Below are positions 29,001-36,055 of a stretch of 64,000 nucleotides of DNA, in pieces. The notes beneath the pieces were generated by a model that saw nothing but the letters and a program-made list of their open reading frames with translations, searched no databases and was not told where the DNA came from. The translations under genes and the position numbers were made by a program. The stretch comes from Corbicula japonica (taxonomy: Eukaryota > Mollusca > Bivalvia > Venerida > Cyrenidae). The first letter of the stretch is position 1, and every line of letters begins with the position of its first letter. The DNA lies in NCBI GenBank assembly GCA_038501625.1, contig JAZAYU010000177.1, positions 1,044,803 through 1,108,802 of the forward strand. Direction: 5' to 3'.

Positions 29001-32000
29001 GTATAACTAAAATACCGTTTTTCTTAAATTACACAATCCAAATGTTTAAAGAGTTGTTTCGTATACAATACAAAGAAAATAAAGGATCACATTTATATTA
29101 CTTTTGTCTAATTATGTAGGTGTATGAAATATTAAGCGAAAAAATTTTTTAGAGCCGCATTCAGCATAGAGTGTTCCACACATTTTTAAATTACTTATTT
29201 AGCAATAAAGTAAACTTTGTTTATTTGGTAAATACTTATTTACAGCCGCGGCTTATAGCTGGTTTCATTGTTTGGAGATTTGATGCTTGAGATTTGAGAC
29301 TGGTTTCCAATCTCAGCTTTATAACCTTCAGCCCTTGACTATATGCATGATTTTGTTTTAAATCCATTAATTTATAATAAAGTACTATATGATATATAAC
29401 GAAAAAGATTAGAAAAATAAGACATTACTTCCTATTTACAATAAACTACTATATTATATATTTAATCAATATTTACTGAATGTTGCATATTTTCAGGGAA
29501 TGATTGTTGCCATAGTATTTTGTCTTTGCAATGGCGAGGTAAGATGCTTTCTGCTTTCTGCTTCTGCAAGATATTTTAAAGTAGAAGAATGTATGTTAAT
29601 TAATACGCTGTGGAGGATAAATATAGGAATGCATAATCTGCTATCCAAAATTATGGGATTGAATCCGAACCACCTATATGGTATCGCTTTGATGTTTGAT
29701 TGGCTGGTTAGATTGAACATTGTTTATGGTTAAACAGGTATTTTGTGGGTGACCGGCCGTGCCAATAAAATGTTTCTGTGCATTTCTGAGTGAGTTTGGG
29801 CAATTGCGAAAATGAGAATTTTGTTCCGTGTAAGTTACCTTTAAAATGCTATAACCAGCAAATCTGAAAGCGTCATGAGAGTAGTGCGTAAGCATAAGAT
29901 TAAAATAATGACAGTCAAATTCAACAGCTTTGGACAGTTCAGAGTTAAAACACAGGCTGCATGCTTTGTAAACAAGTGTAACGACCTGATGGCCTTAAAT
30001 CATGCTCCGTCTCTAACAAACTTTTCATTTAGAAAAGTTAAACAGTATTTATTAAATGCCTATATTATTAACGGTCAACAGTACATAAATGTCAAGTAAC
30101 GGATTAAAGAATATGCGAAAAGGCGTATTATTTGAGTTTTTTTCCATTGAAATATAATATTGAAGGGAAAAGATGACGCGATCTTGCAAATTTACATCAT
30201 TTCTCACAACCATTGAACTTCGAGACGAGTCGAACGTTTTGTCCCAAGGTTATAAAACTGAGATTTGAAACCAGTCTCAAATCTCAAGCATCTGATTGCC
30301 TGAAACGGCGACCAGTCGCCATTTCAGCCAATCAGATGCTTGAGATTTGAGACTGGTTTCCATGCTCAGTTTTATAACCTTGGACACTGGTTTCATTGTT
30401 TGGAGGATAATTTGCAAGGTTTGCGTATTTTGCGCTATGTAAAAAAGCGAGAATTTTAACTCCAGTGAAATCGCAAAATGTTATAATACACGGTGCCTAT
30501 CCATATCGGCTGTTTCTTTGCGAAATTTGCTATATCGGCTGTTTCTTTGCTTCGGCAACGGCTATTCTTTGCTAATAACAATGGATGGAGAGCATATGTC
30601 GAAGATTCCAGATGCAAATGTTACAGATATAAGGTATATGGTACAAAAAGAGGTTGTGCACGGAACATTAGAATGTCTAAACTATGCATTGTAGTGTTTA
30701 CTTTTTAAATATCGGCGATTGTGGCCGAAATCTCGATGAAACTAGTTGACTATACACAGACGTAGAGCACAGATCCACTTTTCCGCAGTCTATAACGAGT
30801 GTTTACTTTGATTTCTAACGTATCAAGCAATATATTATATTAATTTCTTCAATATTCTTCCAAAAATACTTGCAAATAGGTAGAAATATTAATAGATTTA
30901 TCCAAAACCCTTTACTCTCGGTTTAATTGGGGCACCGGCAGCCTCTCTGCTCACCAGTTTTCGATGCACAGGCTGACTCTCTGCATTGCGCAGAGGTAGG
31001 CTCAACGATAACGACTACTGAGGCACCTGTTTACTCACTTCATTATGGACAATTTAGAATTTTGTCACTGCATTCTCCTTATAAGAATGTAAATTAATGT
31101 TACATGAGCAGGGGACTTCGAAGTTGAACGAGAAACCTTAAGGTTTATCGCAACTGTGTTAGTATCCTTTTTATGTAAGGTTAATGCATACATTGCTAAA
31201 TGTTTATGAAAATGCATACATTGCTAAATGTTTATGAATATGCTAATAGATATGTTTAACAATAATAAAGCTTTACAAAACTTCAACAAGGTTAAAACAC
31301 TTGTTTGATATGTACAGCCTATGTACATTCTATATTGCAGTTTTAGCACAGATCTCCACTTGCCCATTTATTGGTTTATTCGCCGATTCATTTTTCGTCC
31401 GTTCGTTCATCGTCCGTTTTTCATGAACCGATCGGCCGTCGGTCGTTCTTTCTCTCATCCTTCCTCTCTTGTTAAAATTTTGTAAAGCTTTATTATTGTT
31501 AAACATATCTATTAGCATTTTCATAAACATTTAGCAATGTATGCATTAACCTTACATAAAAAGGATACTAACACAGTTGCGATAAACCTTAAGGTTTCTC
31601 GTTCAACTTCGAAGTCCCCTGCTCATGTAACGTTAATTTACATTCTAATAAGGAGAATGCAGTGACAAAATTCTAAATTGTCCATAATACAGTGAGTAAA
31701 CAGATGCCTCAGTAGTCATTATCATTGAGCCTACCTGTGCGCAATGCAGAGAGTCAGCCTTTGCATCGAAAACTGGTGAGCAGAGAGGCCGCCGGTGCCC
31801 CAATTAAACCGAAAGTAAAGGATTTTGGATAAATCTATTAATATTTCTACCTATTTGTAAGTATTTTTTGGAAGAATATTGAAGAAATGAATATAATATA
31901 TCGCTTGATACGTTAGAAATCAAAGCAAACACTCGTTATAGACTGCAGAAAAGCTGGATCTGTGCTCTACGTCTGTGTATCGTCAACTAGTTTCATCGAG

Positions 32001-32638
32001 ATTTTGGCCACAATCGCCGACATTTAAAAAGTAAACACTACAATGCATAGTTTAGACATTCTTATGTTTCGTGCACAACCTTTTTTGTACAATATACCTA
32101 ATATCTGTAACATTTGCGTCTGGAATCTCTGACATATGCTCTCCATCCATTGTTATTAGCAAAGAATAGCCGATATAGCGAATTTCGCAAAGAAACAGCC
32201 GATATGGATAGGCACCGTGTAATAAGTCATAATAGAAAATGCTAGTTATTGCAAGAATTTATGCGCAAGCGAATATATCAGTTATGGTTTTGCGCGAAAT
32301 TTTCGTTCTGTCGAAATTGATACCGCAGTATTTATATTTGTTCTGTTAGTATGACATGTGTGATATTGGCTGAGACTTAGATTAATAAAGACCGCAGTTA
32401 TTCGATAATATGGCGTTTTTTCTTGCTTTTCTTTCAGGTCATATCACTTATAAAGTTTTCAAGGAACAGACGAAGGCATACACATGAAAATGGAAGAGGA
32501 AAAGTTAATTCTTGTACAAGCCTAAATCTAAACACATTTGCAGCGTCGCCATATAACTCTATACATGAAAAGATTTCACCTAGCAGATGTTTGTTACCCT
32601 TAAAGAGGAAAGAAGAAACTGAAATCAGTGTTGTCTGA
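4472..32638 (+). CDS. Class B1 (secretin-family) G protein-coupled receptor, 11 exons, N-terminus incomplete
   Basis: Eleven exons join in one frame: 4472-4898, 8141-8232, 10811-10902, 13248-13401, 24472-24622, 25812-25872, 26280-26346, 26690-26772, 28584-28719, 29497-29538, 32438-32638. The total is 1506 nt, 501 residues plus TGA. Counting from 4472, residues 1-173 are a Cys-rich hormone-receptor domain (CPPTWDGFSCW, then TCQQDGTW) and TM1 is about 176-200. Visible family marks are the His in RLHINF (TM2), CEGLYLH (TM3), GWGYP (TM4), SCW (loop 2), LANVYFL (TM5), LIPLFGV (TM6) and QGMIVAIVFCLCNGEV (TM7). Members of this family bind peptide hormones at the plasma membrane and mostly signal through Gs and cAMP. 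The overall look recalls PTH, calcitonin and PDF receptors, but I cannot assign the subfamily. The start codon must lie in an upstream exon; see 2739-2783. Confidence 0.93.
5605..8020 (+). repeat. 47-bp minisatellite, about 51 units, in GPCR intron
   Basis: Unit: ATGCCTATTACTTTCTTATT, GCTTGCTTTACAAAATCAAA, CTAATAG (47 bp). Units are mostly over 90 percent alike, with substitutions such as GCTATAC for GCTTTAC. A distinctive two-unit variant (TAGACGCC..., AATCTAACTAATAGTTGCC, TTTCTTTATTG) occurs near 6978 and again near 7449, 471 bp apart, showing block duplication of about ten units. Open frames across it are by-products. Confidence 0.97.
8141..8232 (+). CDS. GPCR exon 2: end of hormone-receptor domain
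   Basis: The acceptor CATAG ends at 8140 and the donor GTATAT starts at 8233. It encodes the last part of the ectodomain (TCQQDGTW, then WTDYTPCL), with the final conserved Cys residues and Trp of the fold. Two bases complete a codon begun in exon 1, giving Arg, and the exon ends in phase 0. The upstream ATG at 8131 lies in the intron and is not a start. Confidence 0.92.
8380..8520 (+). repeat. Degraded family B fragment
   Basis: AACACAGCC, AGTAGAAGAGAACC, AGGGTTAACCGCCTCGGAA and an AATCGCCAG segment follow the order of family B landmarks with many changes. The next 900 bp show nothing I can identify. Confidence 0.35.
9405..9560 (-). repeat. Family A dispersed repeat, reverse copy
   Basis: The reverse complement reads GGAACTTTGAA, then CGACAAATATGAAAATATTG, CAGGCTCGGTTTGATTGAGC, CTGTTCATGGGCAGTAATGG. 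Copies of this block occur at about 13965-14045, 15100-15330, 15775-15870, 21585-21655, 35128-35250 and 56355-56415. Confidence 0.65.
10261..10712. mobile_element. MITE-like element with TTTTGGCGG / CCGCCAA termini
   Basis: The left end TTTTGGCGGAGGTTTAATTT and the right end CCAAAATTTGACACCGCCAA are inverted relatives. The interior has further GCGCCAATATAAAACACTG-type blocks and no coding frame. It sits 100 bp upstream of the TM1 exon. Confidence 0.55.
10811..10902 (+). CDS. GPCR exon 3: transmembrane helix 1
   Basis: The acceptor ATATTTCAG ends at 10810 and the donor GTAATG starts at 10903. The exon encodes ELKVAIYISLGCQIASLLCL and continues through a hydrophobic run to IFIKFK, a TM1 helix followed by the basic start of intracellular loop 1. 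It ends with two bases of a Lys codon completed by exon 4. Confidence 0.93.
11145..11600 (-). repeat. Family B dispersed repeat, long reverse copy
   Basis: It runs from CATCGTGTTCTTGCTGACTT through GCATGCAATATTG, CACCAAGATAACGTGTACTT, GGTGCACCCTAGACCCTGGT, TTTTGCCACTGACTGTTCCA and GGTAACCC to CCTGATATGCATATTTGA. This is the best full-length view of family B, about 455 bp. Confidence 0.75.
11601..13247. other. Intronic stretch with simple repeats
   Basis: GPCR intron. An imperfect (AGT/GGT)n region lies at about 12112-12215 and a GA-rich run at 13089-13136. Open frames over the triplet repeat on both strands are low-complexity artefacts. Nothing else was recognised. Confidence 0.6.
13248..13401 (+). 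CDS. GPCR exon 4: TM2 and first extracellular loop
   Basis: The acceptor CTTTCAG ends at 13247 and the donor GTAAGT starts at 13402. It reads TLLHQHRIRLHINFFVSLIL, then a loop with the sequon NNVT. The RLHINF segment holds the TM2 histidine conserved in class B receptors. The exon ends in phase 0 before an intron of 11 kb that is full of transposon remnants. Confidence 0.93.
13965..14045 (+). repeat. Family A dispersed repeat, forward copy
   Basis: AGATGAAAATGGAACTTTGA, AAGCCATCAAACACGACAAA and GAAAATATTGCAGGCTG match the family A core. Confidence 0.6.
14539..14665. repeat. Triplet microsatellite (AGT/GGT/AAT)
   Basis: Runs of AGTAGT, GGTGGT and AATAAT in succession. The minus-strand frame of poly-Thr over it is an artefact. 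Confidence 0.95.
15100..15330 (+). repeat. Family A dispersed repeat, longest forward copy
   Basis: It holds AGGACGTAACTGACAACAGC, ACTGATAAGATGTACGGGGA, CTGTGATATTGAAATAGATT and then the GGGAACTTTGAAAGCCACCA and GAGCCTGTTCATG blocks. The first half matches the reverse strand at 35128-35250. A further degraded copy lies at about 15775-15870. Confidence 0.7.
15890..16185 (-). repeat. Family B reverse copy split by a foldback MITE
   Basis: The left piece ends GAGTGTGGCTATTCCTTG near 16018 and the right piece resumes CCCTGATATGCACATTTTTG at about 16162. The family consensus reads GTGGCTATTCCTGATATGC without a break, so the palindrome at 16020-16161 is a clean insertion. Confidence 0.75.
16020..16161. 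mobile_element. Foldback MITE (family C), copy 1
   Basis: A near-perfect palindrome: CCAAGGTTATAAAACTGAGC, then TGGAAACCTGTCTCAAATCT, CAAGCATCTGATTGGCTGAA and the mirror of each. The centre is near ATGGCGACTGGTCACCAT. There is no coding capacity. Each arm carries an ATTGG/CCAAT motif. Confidence 0.88.
17110..17375 (+). repeat. Dispersed repeat with AGTGTAGATC motifs (family E), copy 1
   Basis: CAGTGTAGATCCAGGTCAGCC-like and CAGTGTAGATCATGATCGG-like segments flank TCAGAAATAACTTAGTGAG. A related block is at 62965-63150. Confidence 0.5.
17635..17740. mobile_element. 106-bp near-perfect hairpin
   Basis: The left arm TTTATTTAGAGGCTTGTATG, AAAAATTAAACGGTC is mirrored by GACCGTTTAATTTTCATACA, AACCTCTAAATGAA. 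The core GCCCAGCTGCGCTGGGC is itself palindromic. It is probably a short foldback element. Confidence 0.8.
17741..19440. other. Intronic stretch, nothing identified
   Basis: AT-rich part of the 11-kb GPCR intron. I found no exon, palindrome or clear repeat here. Confidence 0.5.
19455..19690 (+). repeat. Family B dispersed repeat, forward copy
   Basis: GAAGCCACATGCTCCTCACA, CAGCCAAAAAGTGATAAGAG, GAGGTAACTGCCTTGGGGCA, a GGTTCTAACAGGTGC segment and a GGTAAATTAACTC end follow the family order. Confidence 0.6.
19691..21584. other. Intronic stretch, nothing identified
   Basis: AT-rich GPCR intron. There is a short minus-strand open frame at 20239-20478, without splice or homology support. Confidence 0.5.
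21585..21655 (+). repeat. Family A fragment abutting the LINE
   Basis: AACTTTGAAGGCCTCCGTAT, ATACGACGAAAAATCAAAAT and CTGAACCTGTTCATG match the family A core and run directly into the truncated LINE coding sequence. Confidence 0.5.
21656..23043 (+). mobile_element. 5'-truncated non-LTR retrotransposon with reverse transcriptase C-terminal part
   Basis: An open frame ends at 22705 and covers the RT palm to the C-terminus. Numbering from 21626, GVPQGS is at residues 51-56 and the catalytic YADD at 81-84. LLGVYIDNCLNW (thumb) and a C-terminal region with YNLRSSSRTD and SVWNGIP follow. A 3' UTR of about 280 bp leads to an (ATT)n tail at 22998-23043. This is the 3' half of a LINE in the CR1/L2/Jockey-like group; the clade is not certain. 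The endonuclease and N-terminus are missing. The reading frame is unbroken, so the insertion looks young. It lies in the GPCR intron in sense orientation. Confidence 0.92.
22998..23043 (+). repeat. (ATT)n tail of the LINE
   Basis: About 15 ATT units directly after AAAATAAAGAG. This is the 3' end type expected of LINEs that terminate in short tandem repeats. Confidence 0.93.
23044..24471. other. Intronic stretch before GPCR exon 5, nothing identified
   Basis: AT-rich. Short open frames at 23462-23647 and 24086-24331 on the minus strand have no support. Confidence 0.5.
24472..24622 (+). CDS. GPCR exon 5: TM3 to start of TM4, with GC splice donor
   Basis: The acceptor TATTTTCCAG ends at 24471. 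The exon begins AHCKVLSF, with the Cys that pairs with loop 2, and includes the class B TM3 motif CEGLYLH. It ends ...ILGW plus one G. The donor is GCAAGT at 24623, not GT: only this junction restores GWGYP with the next exon, and the nearby GTAAAT puts exon 6 out of frame. Confidence 0.9.
25472..25760 (+). repeat. Family B dispersed repeat, forward copy next to TM4 exon
   Basis: CATATGCATATGAGGAATAG, ACACAGCCAGAAAGTAGGAA, GAGAACGTCCAGTGGCAAAT and TGTATCTTGGTGAATTAACT follow the family order. The open frame reading across it into the exon is accidental. Confidence 0.65.
25812..25872 (+). CDS. GPCR exon 6: transmembrane helix 4
   Basis: The acceptor TTTATTGCAG ends at 25811 and the donor GTATGT starts at 25873. 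It encodes YPLLYTSAYAVVRVTMANE, the rest of TM4 after GW. A family B dispersed repeat ends only about 50 bp upstream of the acceptor. Confidence 0.9.
26280..26346 (+). CDS. GPCR exon 7: second extracellular loop into TM5
   Basis: The acceptor GTGTTATAG ends at 26279 and the donor GTATGT starts at 26347. It completes Ser, then reads CWAKSMGDKEWIIYAPNL. The CW pair is the conserved loop 2 disulfide Cys and Trp of class B receptors. It ends in phase 0. Confidence 0.93.
26690..26772 (+). CDS. GPCR exon 8: TM5 and third intracellular loop
   Basis: The acceptor TTATAG ends at 26689 and the donor GTAACT starts at 26773. It encodes ANVYFLCCILRILLTQLQVH. The Asn and the LRILLTQL stretch match the N...L..R.L pattern of class B TM5 and the G protein-contacting loop 3. 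Confidence 0.92.
26800..27195 (-). repeat. Family B dispersed repeat, reverse copy
   Basis: TCTTGCTGATTTAACTCCAG, TTTGCATGCAACATTGTCGA, ATATAAGAACCTGTTGAGGC, GGTTGAAGCACCATAGAACC and GGTAACACCCG follow the reverse family order. Confidence 0.65.
27196..27957. other. Intronic stretch, nothing identified
   Basis: GPCR intron between the TM5 and TM6 exons. No clear element was found before the hairpins at 27961. Confidence 0.5.
27958..28074. mobile_element. Foldback element with ATTTGTTTTTACCAGTG ends
   Basis: The left arm ATATTTGTTTTTACCAGTGT, then AGAAATATAT is mirrored by ATATATTTCA, TTTCACTGGTAGAAACAAAT. The loop is about 35 bp. It abuts another palindromic element. Confidence 0.65.
28075..28358. 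mobile_element. Element with TTATTTTATGCTTTT terminal inverted repeats
   Basis: Left end TATTATTTTATGCTTTTAAG and right end ACTGAAAAGCATAAAATAAA are inverted copies. An inner hairpin at 28252-28317 (AGTGAAAATAAAAATGATAT against ATACCACTTTTATTTCACC) adds more fold-back. It carries TGACGTGACGTCATAACGTC at 28157. Confidence 0.7.
28584..28719 (+). CDS. GPCR exon 9: TM6, third extracellular loop, start of TM7
   Basis: The acceptor ATTTCAG ends at 28583 and the donor GTAAAG starts at 28720. It encodes KALKATFVLIPLFGVYLVV, then loop 3 and EFVSNTQ. The PLFG motif is the TM6 kink signature of class B receptors. It ends in phase 0. Confidence 0.93.
28735..28857. mobile_element. Foldback element (family F), degraded copy
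   Basis: AATATTGGCCTTTT on the left and AAATAACATGGCCAATGCAA, ATTCACTTGATTAATGACAG on the right. The right arm matches the arms of the complete copy at 39630-39779. It starts 15 bp after the GPCR exon 9 donor. Confidence 0.6.
29279..29333. mobile_element. Half copy of foldback MITE family C
   Basis: GATGCTTGAGATTTGAGACT, GGTTTCCAATCTCAGCTTTA, TAACCTT is one arm only. Another degraded piece is at 41759-41800 (AAAATTATAAAACTGAGA). Confidence 0.75.
29497..29538 (+). CDS. GPCR exon 10: transmembrane helix 7
   Basis: A 42-nt exon between the acceptor TTTTCAG (ends 29496) and the donor GTAAGA (29539). It reads GMIVAIVFCLCNGE, the second half of TM7. A short TM7 exon of this size at this position is typical of class B receptor genes. 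Confidence 0.92.
30242..30385. mobile_element. Foldback MITE (family C), copy 2
   Basis: Same palindrome as at 16020: CCCAAGGTTATAAAACTGAG through GGCGACCAGTCGCC at the centre to AGTTTTATAACCTTGG. It lies in the last GPCR intron. Confidence 0.88.
30487..32221. repeat. Large inverted repeat, arms 0.75-0.8 kb, in last GPCR intron
   Basis: The left arm 30487-31290 and right arm 31468-32221 are reverse complements with scattered differences (I estimate above 90 percent identity). Outer ends read TACACGGTGCCTATCCATAT and its mirror; inner ends are CTTTACAAAACTTCAACAAG and CTTGTTAAAATTTTGTAAAG. The left arm has a 28-bp tandem duplication (from 31183 and 31211) and a local duplication of ATATCGGCTGTTTCTTTGC that the right arm lacks. 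The spacer is 177 bp. No coding frame is shared, and open frames inside are shadows. It may be a foldback transposon or an inverted segmental duplication. Confidence 0.93.
32438..32638 (+). CDS. GPCR exon 11: cytoplasmic tail and stop
   Basis: The acceptor TTCTTTCAG ends at 32437. It encodes VISLIKFSRNRRR (helix 8 region), then a Ser/Thr-containing tail ending EISVV and TGA. The last residues S-V-V fit a class I PDZ-binding motif, [ST]-x-hydrophobic. AATAAA hexamers follow at 32661 and 33169. Confidence 0.92.
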   Translation, partial: VISLIKFSRNRRRHTHENGRGKVNSCTSLNLNTFAASPYNSIHEKISPSRCLLPLKRKEETEISVV

Positions 32639-32660
32639 TGACACACAGCCTACGAAGCCC

Positions 32661-32666
32661 AATAAA
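32661..32666 (+). terminator. Polyadenylation hexamer after the GPCR stop
   Basis: AATAAA 23 nt beyond the TGA. A second AATAAA at 33169 gives a more usual 3' UTR length. The choice cannot be made from sequence. Confidence 0.35.
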
Positions 32667-33276
32667 TAACATTTTCATACTTGTTAGTGGAATTATTTTG
32701 TTTAAACGAAAAAATAATTCCTTCAAACGAAATAGTATTTTCTTTAACGAAAAAAATACTTCCTTTACAATAACAACATTAAAACAAGTATGGAAAATGA
32801 CACTTTATCGGCTCGGTACTTTTCCTCTTAAGCTTCCATATCAATACTTTTAAAATTTGACAAAATCTAATTAGAAATCATTATTTTTTGTGAAAAAATG
32901 CTCGTGTATATCAAACGATGTGCAAGACTTAAAACATTAACATTTAATCCGCCAGAGTTCGATTTTATACCACTAAAACTGTGTATAAGTTGTTCATCGG
33001 ATACTGGCAAAAAGACGTTTTTGCTTGCTTGTGCAACTTACATGTCGTCATTCATTGCAAAATGAAGACATACAGGAGAATGCTGTGTTGTTATGTATAT
33101 CTGCTATGCTAGCTTTATATTTTCTTTAGCTTGTACGAATTTCGACCTGGTTTTAACTGTCAGAGACAAATAAACTAGTATTTTGTCGTTGGTCGTTTCA
33201 AGGCGGTTACTCTTCGGGTTTTCGTTGTTCGTTTATCATTTTGGTCTCTTTAATATTTAAATTGATAATATGTTAT

Positions 33277-34297
33277 ATACTCGGTATCGCTATTATCGCG
33301 GGCTCACTATTATCGCGGTATCTAGTTTGTACGGTATCGTAGGACAACAACGCCACCTACACACGTGGTTCCGGTTGTAAAATGTAAACCGAAACCATTC
33401 CTATTTGCACCAAGAATATTTTAAGTTATCACGAATAAAACAGATGTACATAATTATTTTTTGCATCAACACCAAAAACATCACTAAGTCAAAATATTCT
33501 GTCAACCCCTACCTTAATGAAACTGGTAAAACATTGTTAAAAATCCATATTTTTATCCAAAGTTTTCGCCAGTAAATCGTCTGCACATCCTATGACATCA
33601 TCATCATGTGACTTTTGTCCTATTTCCCAAACGAGGCTAAATGAAATCGTTTTATCTACGGATGCAAATAAGAGCTATTTTTAGCAGATTTGCAATGTCT
33701 ATTATTCAATTGCCAGCCTGGTTAAACATATGAATTAAATTTGGATTTTCCTTTTTGTCTTTCTCAGTAAACATTTCTTAGCTCAAATACATTGCAAAAC
33801 CATAATAAAACATTCACTTTCCTTTAATAAAGCTGTTTACAAACTTTTGAGTCAATTTACAATACATGCCCCTATAAAGATCTACAGTCCACATTCAACT
33901 GACTTTTTCTTACGGGATGGAATTAAAATTTTACCGACCTTAAACTGTTTTCGACTGAGGAAATTGTTAAAATATACATTCATGGAATGACCGGTCTTTG
34001 GATTTACAAGTAAGTAATTTTTTATTATGTTTTGATCGATGTTCGCTTCCGTAGGAAGCGAGAGTCTATTCCCGCGATAATATAGAGTTACTCCCCTTGC
34101 CAGTAATAAAGTAGGTCATCCAACATGGCAGCCATTTGCAAAACAAGAGTGAACACTGTTAGCTAATGCTGACTTTCTGATGACTAATCTAAAGTTAGTT
34201 GTTAATATTATCACGGCATAATAAGCAACCTCAATCGGCTTTTATTTCTACTAAGGGAAATCCGACAAGTACCGCGACAATAGCGAATACCGGGCTA
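33277..34297. mobile_element. About 1-kb element with CGGTAT..CGCTATT inverted ends
   Basis: The left end ACTCGGTATCGCTATTATCG and the right end TACCGCGACAATAGCGAATA, CCGGGCTA are inverted relatives. There is no coding frame inside. It is probably a non-autonomous DNA transposon. Confidence 0.5.
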
Positions 34298-34864
34298 CAT
34301 GCATTTTCGCTTATTATTTTTCTTTAATGTCCATGTTTTCTGAACGTGGACATTTCCGCCAGTCTTTTATTTCAGTAAGATACGAAGCAGTATTGGTAAT
34401 ATTATTTCATGAACCTTATTGTTTATCACAAGTGCAGTGTTTGAAACATTTGTGTTTAACAATATTATCTATTTCTGCTTCATACACAAAGTATTGACTA
34501 CATAAATAATAAACAAAGAAAATAAATAAATAATTAAAACGTGTTTTTAATTATCTATTCCTTTTCTTTAATATTGTAATACTACAGTTATTCAAAAGAA
34601 ACAAGAATATCAATTAGGTATGACCTCTATTTGATGAACATATTATTATTACTATCATAATTGTTTTACAAAGGCTGATAACTAACGTAAAGAAGTTTCA
34701 ATATAAAGTTATATGAAAGGGTCATATATCAATAAATAGCCATGCAGGTGTTATCATTCATGTTTTCAGAAATATCTTTGTTTATGCAGAAGATGAATTT
34801 CGAGCATTAAGCATATAGGATAACTATCTAAGATTATCTAGTCATTTGAAACGGGCATAAAAAG

Positions 34865-34951
34865 GTGAAATATGCATATCAGGAATTGCCACATGCCGCA
34901 TTCAGAAAAATAACAGCCTCACTACACAGTCAAGAAGAAAGAAGAAGAAGA

Positions 34952-34993
<42 letters not shown>

Positions 34994-35128
34994 ATGGTTA
35001 ATAAAATGGTCAGTCTAAAAAAGACACCACAAAAAATTAACAAAAATGAGAACCCGAGGGGTTACCGCCTTGGAACCGTCAATGGCAAATCAAATTGCCA
35101 CTGGGGGGGGGGGGTTAAACCAGGTTCT
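34865..35128 (+). repeat. Family B dispersed repeat with GA and G-run expansion
   Basis: AAATATGCATATCAGGAATT starts the copy. A (AAG)n/(AG)n run at 34936-34993 and a G-run at 35103-35114 sit inside it. GGGTTACCGCCTTGGAACC and GCAAATCAAATTGCCACTG match other copies. Confidence 0.75.
34936..34993. repeat. Microsatellite (AAG)n then (AG)n
   Basis: A purine run of about 58 bp embedded in the family B copy. Confidence 0.95.
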
Positions 35129-35250
35129 AGCAAGTTCCTTTTCATCTATTTCAATATCACAGTAGCCTTGTTTTTGCATTGCGGCGGCTGTAAAAAGTAT
35201 CCCCGTACATTTAATCAGTGCTGTTAACAGTAACGTCCTTTGAATGTCGT
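35128..35250 (-). repeat. Family A dispersed repeat, reverse copy
   Basis: TTTTCATCTATTTCAATATC, ACAGTAGCC, GTACATTTAATCAGTGCTGT and TAACGTCCTTTGAATGTCG are the reverse complement of 15120-15230. It joins the preceding family B copy directly. Confidence 0.65.
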
Positions 35251-35337
35251 TGATCACGATTTTTATGTAATGTTTATAGCACCTCGAGGTACCTTGATGA
35301 TTTGTTGAATATAGATAATAACCATTTTCCAACTCTG

Positions 35338-36055
35338 GTTAATAAAATTTACCCTCATGAACTACAACTTAATACAGCAAACACTTCAGATAAGCAAGCA
35401 AACTTTCTTGATCTTAATCTTTCTATTGAAAATTGATACGTCACTACTAAAATAAATGATAAAGAAACGATTTTAATTTTAATATAGTACATTTTCCGTT
35501 TTTAGACGGCGATGTTCCTCGTGCAACATCTTACGGGTTTCATATCATACAGCTTGTTTGCTTTTCTAGAGCTTGCAATGATGTTAATGATTTCAATGAA
35601 CATAATCTTTTTAAAAATTTTAAAACAACGTAATCGCTTTAAAAATATATAAAAATAAAAAATATATTAAGGAAAACCTTTTGCAAGTTTTATCGCCGAT
35701 ACCCAGATTTAATTCTAAAATACAGGTGCAGTTTAAAATCACTTTTGCAACAAGGTATTTCACAGCCAGTGTTTTATGGAGATTTAATTTATAAACTTAA
35801 GAAGATAAAAGGCAATATTAATTTCTCCCCGTTATTCGTAAAAACCATCTGTGAATTCAAAAGGAAAAGTTACCAACATGATATTCTACAGCGCTTTGCA
35901 GGCCTGATGATTTACCCATCTTCAGTTGATCACAATGCTTACCTCTTTGGTTGCACGACGGTGGCAGGGGTTTGAGAGTTTATGAAGGTTTATGGGGAAA
36001 TCTTTTCTTTAAAGAACATAGAAGCTCGATTTGTTTCTTTACTGGCATCGTGTTC
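35338..36055 (+). pseudogene. Degenerate Penelope-like reverse transcriptase C-terminal fragment
   Basis: Broken frames read YPHELQLNTANTSDKQANFL, DLNLSIEN (then a stop), a block corresponding to FPFLDGDVPRATSYG, ACNDVNDFNE, and an open part LLQQGISQPVFYGDLIYKLK followed by KIKGNINFSPLF. This resembles a protein common in bivalve and coral genomes, which I take to be the RT C-terminus of a Penelope-like element; that assignment is from memory of the family. Stops and frameshifts make it inactive. The open piece continues into GNLFFKEHRSSICFFTGIVF and then family B sequence. Confidence 0.6.

Noticed and set aside
29500..29733. 77-residue frame starting MIVAIVFCLCNGE
   Set aside because: Only the first 13 residues are real (the GPCR TM7 exon). 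The rest reads through the donor at 29539 into the intron.
34865..35227. 120-residue frame with ERERER and KTPQKINKNENPRG
   Set aside because: It is entirely made of family B repeat, a GA microsatellite and reverse family A sequence.
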